NCBI GenBank assembly: GCA_021810815.1
Contig: JAJZHR010000021.1
Span: 1-13,318 of the forward strand
DNA length: 13,318 nucleotides
From: Acidobacteriota bacterium
Lineage (GTDB): Bacteria > Acidobacteriota > Terriglobia > Terriglobales > Acidobacteriaceae
Direction: 5' to 3'
A program made the translations under genes and the position numbers. Shown here one piece after another: positions 6,430 through 12,375 of this stretch. The notes under the pieces were generated by a model. That model saw only the letters and a list, made by a program, of their open reading frames with translations, was not told the DNA's origin and did not search any database. Numbering within the stretch: the stretch's first letter is position 1; each line of letters opens with the position of its first letter.

Positions 6430-6765
6430 ATGATTCGACTGTTGCTGAACTGGCTGGTTTCCGCGCTTGCTCTGCTGCTGGTGGCCCTGGTGGTTCCCGG
6501 CTTCGAGGTGGAGAGCTTCGGCTCGGCCATGTGGGCGGCCCTGGTGATCGGGCTTCTGAATGTGACCATTGGCTGGCTGCTGCAACTGCTGGCGCTGCCG
6601 CTCACCATCCTGACCCTGGGCCTGTTCTACTTCGTCGTGAACGCGGTGATTCTTTACCTTGCGAGCGCCTTTGTGCCGGGGTTCAGGATCAACAGCTTCT
6701 TTGCCGCGTTCCTTGGAGCGGTGGTTCTGATGCTGGTCCATTTCCTCCTGCGCGCGGTTTTGTAA
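6430..6765 (+). CDS. Phage holin superfamily IV (YvlD-like) four-helix membrane protein
   Basis: 111 residues, almost entirely hydrophobic, with four predicted membrane helices at about 2-22, 33-52, 53-80 and 88-110. The repeated VPGFEVESFGSA (22-33) and VPGFRINSFFAA (82-93) elements, and LPLTILTLGLFYFVVNA between them, are the hallmark of this small family (YvlD of Bacillus and relatives). Despite the domain name these are ordinary chromosomal membrane proteins, and no lysis gene is nearby. The ATG at 6430 is used; GGAG lies 15 bases upstream, inside a potential hairpin. The frame also has a GTG at 6409. The stop is only six bases from the stop of the convergent gene at 6772, with no terminator between. 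Function unknown. Confidence 0.9.
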   Translation: MIRLLLNWLVSALALLLVALVVPGFEVESFGSAMWAALVIGLLNVTIGWLLQLLALPLTILTLGLFYFVVNAVILYLASAFVPGFRINSFFAAFLGAVVLMLVHFLLRAVL

Positions 6766-6771
6766 ACGGCA

Positions 6772-7344
6772 TCAGCGCGGGACGGATGTTGCGAGTTTCG
6801 CCAGAGCCGAGTTCAGCTCCGAGAGCTTCGCATCGTCCGGTGCTCCGTGCGTCTGCCACGCAACGCGACCCGAAGGATCGCAGACCACGAGATAGGCGTC
6901 GTCCGGAGCGGAGTAGCCGGCGGCGCTCTTCCACTTCTCCTCGTCCGTGAAAATCGGCAGGAAGCGCGCTCCTTCCGCGCCGTGGATCTGACGCCGCATT
7001 CCATGCAGAATCATCGGCTTCACCGCGCCGGGAACTCCCTGCAGCTCCACGACCTCATAGTATGCAACCTTGGGGTCTGACAAATAGGACGGAAGCAGAT
7101 GCTTGTTCCAGGCGTCGAATTCCTTGCTGCTCTTGTGCGAGAAGCCGATCATCAGCAGCAGCGGCCTGGCGTCTTTGGCTGCCGGAAGCGCGACCGCCGA
7201 TCCGTCGAGGGCCTTCGCGTTTGTCGCCGGGATGGTCTGGGCTGCTGGACGGGCTGCTGGAATTGTTTGGGGCGCAGGATTTGTCTGGCCGAGGCAGGGC
7301 AGGGCGGCCAGAAACAGGACTGCGTATTTCGCGAGGTGGCGCAT
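6772..7344 (-). CDS. Secreted thioredoxin-fold protein without a CxxC site
   Basis: 190 residues. The ATG at 7342-7344 has AAGGAG seven bases upstream, an excellent ribosome site. A signal peptide (MRHLAKYAVLFLAALPCLGQ) is followed by an imperfect internal repeat of AxQTIPA near residues 25-40. The mature body reads RPLLLMIGFSHKSSKEFDAW (60-79), a beta-strand then helix as in thioredoxin/TlpA proteins, but SHKSSK stands where CxxC should be. YYEVVELQGVPG and DAYLVVCDPSGRVAWQTHG (about 148-166) complete the fold; the single mature cysteine is not catalytic-like. It resembles periplasmic thioredoxin-like or ATP10-like proteins rather than an active oxidoreductase. It lies downstream of the TPR gene's terminator, so it is its own unit. 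Confidence 0.7.
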   Translation of the reverse strand: MRHLAKYAVLFLAALPCLGQTNPAPQTIPAARPAAQTIPATNAKALDGSAVALPAAKDARPLLLMIGFSHKSSKEFDAWNKHLLPSYLSDPKVAYYEVVELQGVPGAVKPMILHGMRRQIHGAEGARFLPIFTDEEKWKSAAGYSAPDDAYLVVCDPSGRVAWQTHGAPDDAKLSELNSALAKLATSVPR

Positions 7345-7446
7345 GGAAACAGCTCCTTGAACAATTCCTTTGAGCGTTGGACGGTCACCGGCAATGAAGG
7401 TTGGTGCGCAAAAGAGCGTCTTCGCGTGCGCTTGCAGGAGAGTGCT

Positions 7447-7478
7447 TAAAGAGAAAGGCGCGACCTGAGCCGCGCCTT
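7447..7478 (-). terminator. Intrinsic terminator of the TPR gene
   Basis: AAGGCGCG (7455-7462) and CGCGCCTT (7471-7478) form a perfect 8-bp stem with an 8-base loop. On the minus strand the stem ends in TT and is followed by TCTCTTT. It lies 25 bases past the stop of the TPR gene at 7504. Confidence 0.75.
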
Positions 7479-7503
7479 CTGATTTCTGCTTTGCAGGGGG
7501 GAA

Positions 7504-8223
7504 CTACGGCTGCTGCGGGCCGCTCAGCTTCTGAGCTGCGATCTGGCCGGCGGCTCCGGTCTTGTCCTCGTCCTTCAACTGGGCGTAGATGCGTTTTGCC
7601 TGCTCCGGCTGGTTGGCGGCCTCATAGAGCTGGGCGAGCTGCAGCTTGGCAACGCCAGCGGGAACGGTGGCGGTCGGCTTGGCGGCCAACTGGTTCAGCA
7701 GGTCGATGGCCTGGGGGTCGCGGCCGGTCTGATGGTAGAGCCCCGCCAGGGCCAGGTTGGCCAGCGATGCCAGGTCGTGGTCCCACGAGTCGGCGACGCT
7801 CTTCAGCGTGCTCTCGGCCGAGGCGTTCTCGCCCATCTCGATGTAGGTGAGTCCGGCGAAGTAGCGCGCGTTGCGGCCATCGGCCAGCATGCCGTACCTG
7901 TCTGCCGCCTGCAAGAAGAGCTGGTTGGCGGCCTTGGCGCGTGCTGCTGCCGAGGGGAAGGACTGGATGCCGGGGGCGATGGGCTCGGCCGAGGTGGAAA
8001 GCGGCGCCTGGTACACGCGCATGGCGTGGCTGAAATCTGCTGCGGCAGCGTCGGACCGGTGCTGGTAGATCAAAGCGCCGCCGATGGCGATGACGATGGC
8101 GGCCACGACCGCGATGGACAGCGCGAGAACGCGTTCGCGGTTCTCCTGCGCCCAGTTCAGGCTGTCGTGCGTTGCGGTGACGAAAGAATCTTTTTTGAGG
8201 GCGTGACGTGTCTGGGTGTCCAC
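7504..8223 (-). CDS. Membrane-anchored TPR protein (YfgM-type)
   Basis: 239 residues from a GTG at 8221-8223, chosen because AAGGAA lies five bases upstream; the frame is open a further 96 bases, but that part looks non-coding. A short cytoplasmic N-terminus (DTQTRHALKKDSF...) precedes one membrane helix, VLALSIAVVAAIVIAIGGAL (about 32-51). The rest is helical repeat: AANQLFLQAADRYGMLADG, ARYFAGLTYIEMGENASAES, ASLANLALAGLYHQTGRDPQ and AKLQLAQLYEAANQPEQAKR have the spaced G/A/Y pattern of tetratricopeptide repeats. This topology matches YfgM (TPR_21), a Sec-translocon-associated periplasmic chaperone partner, and related tail-out TPR proteins. The function here is inferred from topology only. 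It is transcribed from its own promoter and terminated downstream. Confidence 0.85.
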   Translation of the reverse strand: MDTQTRHALKKDSFVTATHDSLNWAQENRERVLALSIAVVAAIVIAIGGALIYQHRSDAAAADFSHAMRVYQAPLSTSAEPIAPGIQSFPSAAARAKAANQLFLQAADRYGMLADGRNARYFAGLTYIEMGENASAESTLKSVADSWDHDLASLANLALAGLYHQTGRDPQAIDLLNQLAAKPTATVPAGVAKLQLAQLYEAANQPEQAKRIYAQLKDEDKTGAAGQIAAQKLSGPQQP

Positions 8224-8319
8224 AGTTTCCTTTTGAGTGCTTAGGTGCGTTTGCGCGTCGCAGCTAGTGCTGAGGAGCCGCGCAGGCAGGTGGGGCGAGT
8301 GAATCCGCCACAATCTCAA

Positions 8320-8348
8320 AGTTTAGCAGCGGCGCGGGATGGGGGCAA
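8320..8348 (-). promoter_or_regulatory. Promoter of the TPR gene
   Basis: On the minus strand, TTGCCC (8343-8348), 17 bases, then TAAACT (8320-8325). Both hexamers match the housekeeping consensus at four of six positions and the spacing is ideal. It predicts a leader of about 90 bases before the GTG at 8223. Confidence 0.5.
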
Positions 8349-8430
8349 ATGGAGACTGCGCATGGCAGCTCTGCCGCGGCGGCGGCGGCTGTTTCTTTTG
8401 CGCCAGGGCCCTGATATTTGCGCTCAGTCC

Positions 8431-8459
8431 TTGATGCGAACGCCCTGCGCATTTAGGCT
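8431..8459 (+). promoter_or_regulatory. Promoter candidate for the 8470-tilS gene run
   Basis: TTGATG (8431-8436), 17 bases, then TAGGCT (8454-8459). A start about seven bases after the -10 would fall near 8466, only a few bases before the ATG at 8470. The mRNA would then be nearly leaderless and would lack the AGGGG (8460-8464) that otherwise looks like its ribosome site. No other promoter is evident for these three genes. Confidence 0.4.
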
Positions 8460-8469
8460 AGGGGCAGCC

Positions 8470-8928
8470 ATGTATGAGGACTTCAAAGTAACTGACCGCT
8501 GGACCGGCGCAGAACTCCACTGCAAATGGATGGCGAACATCGTCGCCATTGCCACGCGCCACGCCGATGCCGTGGATGTGCGCTTCAGCGTGAACGGCAA
8601 GCCGGTGTGGATGGCCCTGCCCTGCACCGCGTGGGTGGAGCACAAACGCCGCACAGGCAACGTCATCACCGACTACCTGACGGCGCAGATCGCGGGCCAC
8701 TACCTGAAGCAAGCGGTGGAGAGCGGCTACGACAATGGCCGAGAGATGTACACCCTGACCGTGGACGAGGTGCTGGCGCACGCCGACGCCGTGATGCAGG
8801 AGGCGCGCCGAACGGACTTCCTGCCGTCGCTGCCTGTCATTCGCGAGGACATGACGGACGACTCCGCCGAGCCGCCAACGCGCTACATCCCGGAGTTCTC
8901 TTCCAACCCATCCAACGGCGCTTCCTGA
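8470..8928 (+). CDS. Uncharacterised protein, first of a pair before tilS
   Basis: 152 residues; the ATG at 8470 follows AGGGG by five bases. The frame is open 225 bases further upstream, but that part is low-complexity arginine-rich translation and overlaps a likely promoter. I do not recognise the family. It is soluble, with no signal peptide or membrane helix: a first half with YEDFKVTDRWTGAELHCKW and VDVRFSVNGKPVWMALPC (mixed beta), then a helical half (DYLTAQIAGHYLKQAVESGY, LTVDEVLAHADAVMQEA), and an acidic, proline-rich tail. Two cysteines (near residues 17 and 57) are present without a metal motif. The next gene starts three bases after its stop, so the pair is translationally linked and very likely functionally related. 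Confidence 0.65.
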   Translation: MYEDFKVTDRWTGAELHCKWMANIVAIATRHADAVDVRFSVNGKPVWMALPCTAWVEHKRRTGNVITDYLTAQIAGHYLKQAVESGYDNGREMYTLTVDEVLAHADAVMQEARRTDFLPSLPVIREDMTDDSAEPPTRYIPEFSSNPSNGAS

Positions 8929-8931
8929 GCC

Positions 8932-9255
8932 ATGTTCGCGCGCAAGCTGCGGATTGAGCGCGTGGACGCATCCGGCGAGGCGCACCCGTGCCCGATCCAC
9001 TGGATCGACAACTTCGCCATGCGCAATTTCACCAACGACGCTGTCTTCGATGACACGCTGCCGGTGGCCGATGGCCTGCTGGAAGCGGGTCATCGCGTGC
9101 CTCTGGACAGGCTGCGGCCCGCGATGGAGGACTGGTTCCGGCGCAAGGGCTATCTGAAGCCGGACGAGCGGCTGCGGGTGGAGCGCGCCGAGGCAGAACA
9201 TGCGACGACAGGACATGCTTCGACCGATGCGGATCGTTCGCCCGGCTGCGAATAA
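8932..9255 (+). CDS. Uncharacterised small protein, second of a pair before tilS
   Basis: 107 residues, starting three bases after the previous stop. I do not recognise it. FARKLRIERVDASGEAHPCP, then HWIDNFAMRNFTNDAVFDDT, a helical segment LRPAMEDWFRRKGYLKPDER and a charged, probably disordered tail. There is no signal peptide or membrane helix. Its last 56 bases are overlapped if tilS begins at 9200, and its stop is one base before the alternative tilS ATG at 9257, so coupling to tilS is likely either way. A role in translation is only a guess from position. Confidence 0.6.
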   Translation: MFARKLRIERVDASGEAHPCPIHWIDNFAMRNFTNDAVFDDTLPVADGLLEAGHRVPLDRLRPAMEDWFRRKGYLKPDERLRVERAEAEHATTGHASTDADRSPGCE

Positions 9256-10390
9256 CATGGCTCACATGGCACCCAGATCAAAACCTCCGGTTGCGGAAGC
9301 CGGGCTGCGGCTGGATTTTTCTTTGGTGAAGCCCGGCGAGCGGGTAGGCATCGCTGTGTCCGGAGGCGCGGACTCGGTCGCCTTGCTGCTGGCGATGGCC
9401 GCGGCCAATGCTGCGCAGAAGTGCGCGCTTGGCGTCGGCCTGAGCGTGGTGCATCTGCATCATGGCATTCGCGGGGCGCAGGCGGATGAGGATGCTGCGT
9501 TTGTCGCGGCTCTGGCGGAGCGGCTGGGGCTGCCTCTGCACATGCGCGATGAGGACGTGCCAGCGCGGGCCGCCGCGGAGCGGGAAGGTCTGGAAGAGGC
9601 GGCGCGGAATGCGCGGTACGGCTATTTCCGCGAACTGATCGAGGGCGGGGAGCTGGACGTGGTCGCGACCGCGCACACGCTCAACGACCAGGCGGAGACC
9701 GTGCTGATGAAGCTGCTGCGCGGCGCTTGGATGGAGGGGCTGAGCGGGATTCATCCGGTGGTGCGGATTGCGCCGGAGGGCGGGCGCAGGGACGCGGCGA
9801 GGAGCGGCCGGATTATTCGGCCGATGCTGGGAGTGGATCGCAGCGAGGTGGAGGCGTATCTCCGCGGGGTGGGCCAGAGCTGGCGCGAGGATGCGACCAA
9901 CGCCGACGTGGCGTACACGCGCAATCGCGTCCGGCATGAGCTGATGCCGCTGCTGCGCAGCTTCAATCCCAGGGCGCAGGAGACGCTGGCGCACGTGGCC
10001 GCGCTGGCCCGGGACGAAGAGGCGCGATGGACGCGGGAGATGGAGCGGACGCTGCCTCTGGTGGTGCTGCCGGGGACGCCGGTGCGCGGCGGAGGACGGT
10101 CGGTGAGCACGTCGCCGCAGGAGGCTGCGGTCGCTCTGGAGCTGGAGCGCCTGCGCGGGATGGATCCGGCGCTGCGGCGGCGTGTGCTGCGCGCTGCGGC
10201 CCGGCAATTGGGATGCTCCCTCGGCTTCGAGCATACGGAGCGGCTGATGGCATTTTGCGCGACCGCAGAGAGGGCTGGTGCGCAGGCAGTCCCGGGAGCT
10301 GGCCGGACGGGCGGAAAGCTCGAACTGCCGGACGGTCTGCGGGCGGAGCGGACGGCGCGCGAATTGAGGCTGTGGCGCATCGGCCGGTGA
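9200..10390 (+). CDS. tilS: tRNA(Ile)-lysidine synthetase
   Basis: TilS uses ATP to attach lysine to C34 of the CAU-anticodon tRNA-Ile, changing both its decoding (AUG to AUA) and its aminoacylation; it is normally essential. The PP-loop SGGADS (54-59) binds ATP, and VVHLHHGIRGAQADEDA, ATAHTLNDQAETVLMKLLRG, IRPMLGVDRSEVEAYL and DATNADVAYTRNRVRHELMP are all family signatures in order. The C-terminal third is the variable tRNA-binding part. 396 aa from the ATG at 9200, which has GAGG six bases upstream. The ATG at 9257 (377 aa), one base after the previous stop, is the main alternative and would place the PP-loop at a more usual distance from the N-terminus. The stop codon runs directly into an 18-bp tandem repeat. 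Confidence 0.95.
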   Translation: MRRQDMLRPMRIVRPAANNMAHMAPRSKPPVAEAGLRLDFSLVKPGERVGIAVSGGADSVALLLAMAAANAAQKCALGVGLSVVHLHHGIRGAQADEDAAFVAALAERLGLPLHMRDEDVPARAAAEREGLEEAARNARYGYFRELIEGGELDVVATAHTLNDQAETVLMKLLRGAWMEGLSGIHPVVRIAPEGGRRDAARSGRIIRPMLGVDRSEVEAYLRGVGQSWREDATNADVAYTRNRVRHELMPLLRSFNPRAQETLAHVAALARDEEARWTREMERTLPLVVLPGTPVRGGGRSVSTSPQEAAVALELERLRGMDPALRRRVLRAAARQLGCSLGFEHTERLMAFCATAERAGAQAVPGAGRTGGKLELPDGLRAERTARELRLWRIGR

Positions 10391-10530
10391 TGGGTCAAGT
10401 CTCGGAGATGGGTCAAGTCTCGGAGATGGGTCAAGTCTCGGAGATGGGTCAAGTCTCGGCGATGGGCAAAGGTGCTCTTCGTGAATGGCAGCAGCAGGAA
10501 AGGCTGATGCAAGTCAGCTTTGGGCTTTGA
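10390..10530 (+). CDS. Possible small ORF made of the repeat, coupled to tilS by TGATG
   Basis: 46 codons. Its ATG overlaps the tilS stop as TGATG, a classic coupling arrangement. It reads MGQVSE three times and MGQVSA once, then a charged tail ending QERLMQVSFGL. No ribosome site is close and the tail overlaps the end of the convergent YihY gene by 17 bases. Chance is the more likely explanation; it is listed because of the exact junction. Confidence 0.15.
   Translation: MGQVSEMGQVSEMGQVSEMGQVSAMGKGALREWQQQERLMQVSFGL
10391..10462. repeat. 18-bp tandem repeat, four copies, at the tilS stop
   Basis: The unit TGGGTCAAGTCTCGGAGA occurs at 10391-10408, 10409-10426, 10427-10444 and 10445-10462. 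The first three are identical, the fourth has one change (A to C), and a decayed fifth start (TGGGCAAAGG) follows. The length is six codons, so copy-number change would keep any reading frame. It sits between the convergent tilS and YihY genes. There are no spacers, so it is a minisatellite, not a CRISPR. Confidence 0.95.
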
Positions 10531-11563
10531 ACCTTGCGGCTTGCGCAAAGCCCTCCGGGGATGCATTCGCTGAGGCCGCGTCCCGGTTGGCTTGCGGCAG
10601 GGAGGAGTCTTCGGCGGCAGCCGCCAGATGACGCTCCGCGACGCAGACCTCGATCTCGCTATTGATCTCCGCTCCCAGCAGCAGCATCAGGCCGGTGATG
10701 TAGAACCACAGCAGAAGGATGATGACCGCTCCAAGGGAGCCGTACGTCACGGAAAAAGTATTGAAAAAGTGCAGGTAGAGCCGCAGCCCAAGGGTGGCCA
10801 GCAGCCATCCCGCCAGGCCGACTGCAGCGCCCGGCGTCAGCCAGCGCCAGCGCCGCGTCTTCACATCCGGCGCCCAGTAGTAGATCAGAGCGAAGACCAG
10901 CGTGAACAGGCCGATGGCGACCATGATGCCGAGGACATGCGCGGGCATCGCGATGAGATCGCCGTGAGGAATCCGGAGTCGCAGCCATGCGGCGAGAGCG
11001 CCGCTGCCGAACAGAGCCGCCAGAGAAAGCGTTACCAGCAGCGAAAGCACGATGGTCATTGCGATGGCGTTGAGCTGACGCTTCCAGTAGGGGCGCGACT
11101 CCTTCACCTTGTACACGTGGTTCAGCGTGTCCTGGATGGCGGAGGTGCCGACGCTGGCCGACCAAAGGGCCGCGACGAGCCCGAACGTCACCTTGCCGGC
11201 CGTGCTGGCGGAGGTGGTCTGGTGGAACGTCTGGATGACGATGCCGAACGCGGCCGGAGGCATGAAGTCGGCCAGGCTCTCCAGCAGCTTCACGTAAATG
11301 CTGGCGGCGGAGCGGGCCGCGAGCCCGAGCATGGCAGAGGCGCAGAACAGGGCGGGGAACAGGGAGAACAGGAAGAAGTATCCGAGCTGAGCCGCCCTTC
11401 CGGGCAGGTTGTCAGCGAAGAAGGCCCTCCAGGTGCGCGCGAGAATCAGCTTCGGAGACACGCCCTCCAGGTTCCAGAGCGAGGGCAGCGGATTCCAGGA
11501 CACTTCGTACCAGACGCGCGTCGAGGGCTCGCTGGCTTGCGCGGCGATGGAGGAAGGTGGCAT
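10514..11563 (-). CDS. YihY/BrkB-family inner-membrane protein
   Basis: 349 residues. The conserved start, LILARTWRAFFADNLPGRAAQLGYFFLFSLFP (about 40-71), holds the family's 'AA.LAYY..FSLFP' motif. Six hydrophobic helices follow, including segments at about 126-141, 167-195, 209-230 and 245-263, with the signature GSLGAVIILLLWFYITGLMLLLGAEIN near 272-298. The C-terminus is charged and alanine-rich. The family (once wrongly named ribonuclease BN) has no agreed function; transport or envelope roles have been proposed. The ATG at 11561-11563 has only a weak GAGAG eight bases upstream. The gene is in the same direction as the DUF2141 gene 103 bp upstream and may be read from it or from its own promoter. 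Confidence 0.93.
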   Translation of the reverse strand: MPPSSIAAQASEPSTRVWYEVSWNPLPSLWNLEGVSPKLILARTWRAFFADNLPGRAAQLGYFFLFSLFPALFCASAMLGLAARSAASIYVKLLESLADFMPPAAFGIVIQTFHQTTSASTAGKVTFGLVAALWSASVGTSAIQDTLNHVYKVKESRPYWKRQLNAIAMTIVLSLLVTLSLAALFGSGALAAWLRLRIPHGDLIAMPAHVLGIMVAIGLFTLVFALIYYWAPDVKTRRWRWLTPGAAVGLAGWLLATLGLRLYLHFFNTFSVTYGSLGAVIILLLWFYITGLMLLLGAEINSEIEVCVAERHLAAAAEDSSLPQANRDAASANASPEGFAQAARFKAQS

Positions 11564-11592
11564 TGGAAGCGCTCTCGGCCGTTCCTGTCGGC

Positions 11593-11629
11593 CTCACCGT
11601 GAGATGCAGGCGCATTCAATTGGATGCGC
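11593..11629. promoter_or_regulatory. Two dyads between the DUF2141 and YihY genes
   Basis: CTCAC-C-GTGAG (11593-11603) is a perfect odd dyad, and GCGCATTCAATTGGATGCGC (11610-11629) is a 20-bp palindrome with one mismatched pair. Both lie in the 103-bp gap upstream of the YihY gene. No T-run follows, so operator sites are a better guess than a terminator. Confidence 0.3.
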
Positions 11630-11666
11630 GCGCGCGGGCCAGCCGCCGATGCAGCCGGAACTCATC

Positions 11667-12179
11667 TCATTTGTAAATCAGCTTGATGTCGGTCGTGGTG
11701 GTGGGGCAGGCCACATTGATCGCGGACGCGTTCCACGAGGGAGCGGAGAGCGCCACGTGAGGATTGTTCGCGAACCCGAAGCCTTCCTTGGGGATTCCGA
11801 TGAAGTTGCGGTCGAGCTTGTGGTTCATGTTCTCGTCGTGGATGACGGCTACCCCGTAGCGACCCTCAGGGACGTGCTGGAAGGTGAGCGTCGCGTGGTC
11901 GCCCTCGATGGGAAACGGCCCGTGCTCAAAGGCCTTGGCCGAGTCCTCAGGCCATCCGATCGGAGAGCTGAAGATGGTTCCCCCGGCGTCGCCTTTCTCG
12001 CTGCGGAAGCCTGTGACGTGAACGATCAGCGTGCATCCGCCGTTGCCCTGGCCGGAGGGGCTTTGCTGCGGCGATGGAGCCTGCGGAGTTGCGGGAGCAG
12101 CAGGAGCAGCCGCTGGAAGCGCCATCGGAAGGGCGGCGGCTGCGAGCGCGAAGGCAAGAAAACGTGTCGATGCATGCAT
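11667..12179 (-). CDS. Secreted DUF2141 protein
   Basis: 170 residues. A signal peptide (MHASTRFLAFALAAAALPMA) is followed by an Ala/Pro/Gln linker to about residue 45. The domain begins CTLIVHVTGFRSEKGDAGG and contains the family's most recognisable part, GRYGVAVIHDENMNHKLDRN (about 107-126), then IGIPKEGFGFANNP and a final beta-strand DIKLIYK. DUF2141 is a small beta-sandwich of unknown function, found in periplasmic proteins; the D-x-N-x-N-x-K-L-D stretch looks able to bind a metal, though that is inference. AAGGA lies nine bases before the ATG at 12177-12179. A 9-bp tandem repeat lies directly upstream of the ribosome site. Confidence 0.9.
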   Translation of the reverse strand: MHASTRFLAFALAAAALPMALPAAAPAAPATPQAPSPQQSPSGQGNGGCTLIVHVTGFRSEKGDAGGTIFSSPIGWPEDSAKAFEHGPFPIEGDHATLTFQHVPEGRYGVAVIHDENMNHKLDRNFIGIPKEGFGFANNPHVALSAPSWNASAINVACPTTTTDIKLIYK

Positions 12180-12200
12180 GAGGCGAGTTCCTTTTCTTCC

Positions 12201-12245
12201 GGTTCTTCTGGCTCTTCTGGTTCTTCTGGCTCTTCTGGTTCTTCT
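12201..12245. repeat. 9-bp tandem repeat, five copies, in the leader of the DUF2141 gene
   Basis: GGTTCTTCT and GGCTCTTCT alternate five times (12201-12245), so the higher-order unit is 18 bp. On the minus strand it is the purine-rich AGAAGARCC. It ends about 10 bases from the AAGGA ribosome site of the gene starting at 12179. A decayed copy (TTTTCTTCC) lies toward the gene. Confidence 0.95.
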
Positions 12246-12312
12246 GGCAGCCGATCCCGGCCGAGCACGGGTTTGGACGCAAATCGCACTGCGTTGAAAG
12301 CAGCATAGCGTA

Positions 12313-12347
12313 GCCGGGCGGCCAGGCGCGCCTGAACCCCGCCCGGC
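12313..12347 (-). other. Nested stem-loop downstream of the beta-barrel gene
   Basis: GCCGGGCGG (12313-12321) pairs perfectly with CCGCCCGGC (12339-12347), and the loop holds the 12-bp palindrome CAGGCGCGCCTG (12323-12334). It lies 29 bases after the stop of the gene at 12376. No T-run follows on either strand, so it may act with Rho, as a 3'-end block, or not as a terminator at all. Confidence 0.5.
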
Positions 12348-12375
12348 GCTGCTTGTCAGGCGACCTGCCCAGGCG

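Noticed and set aside
6430..6765. Prophage remnant, because of the holin-type domain name
   Set aside because: The four-helix superfamily IV proteins are ordinary chromosomal membrane proteins and no other phage gene is present.
10391..10462. Tandem repeat as a CRISPR array
   Set aside because: Copies are head-to-tail with no spacers and no cas genes nearby.
8458..10566. Long minus-strand open frames opposite the gene pair and tilS (8458-9258, 9278-10234, 9751-10566)
   Set aside because: Arg/His/Pro-rich shadow translations opposite tilS, whose motifs are unmistakable on the plus strand.
10592..11602. 336-codon plus-strand frame opposite the YihY gene
   Set aside because: Gln/Arg/Gly-rich antisense of hydrophobic codons; the minus strand encodes an evident membrane protein.
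12026..12289. Minus-strand frame reading EEP repeats through the 9-bp array
   Set aside because: It is out of frame with the DUF2141 gene and the repeat pattern is only a translation of the nucleotide repeat.
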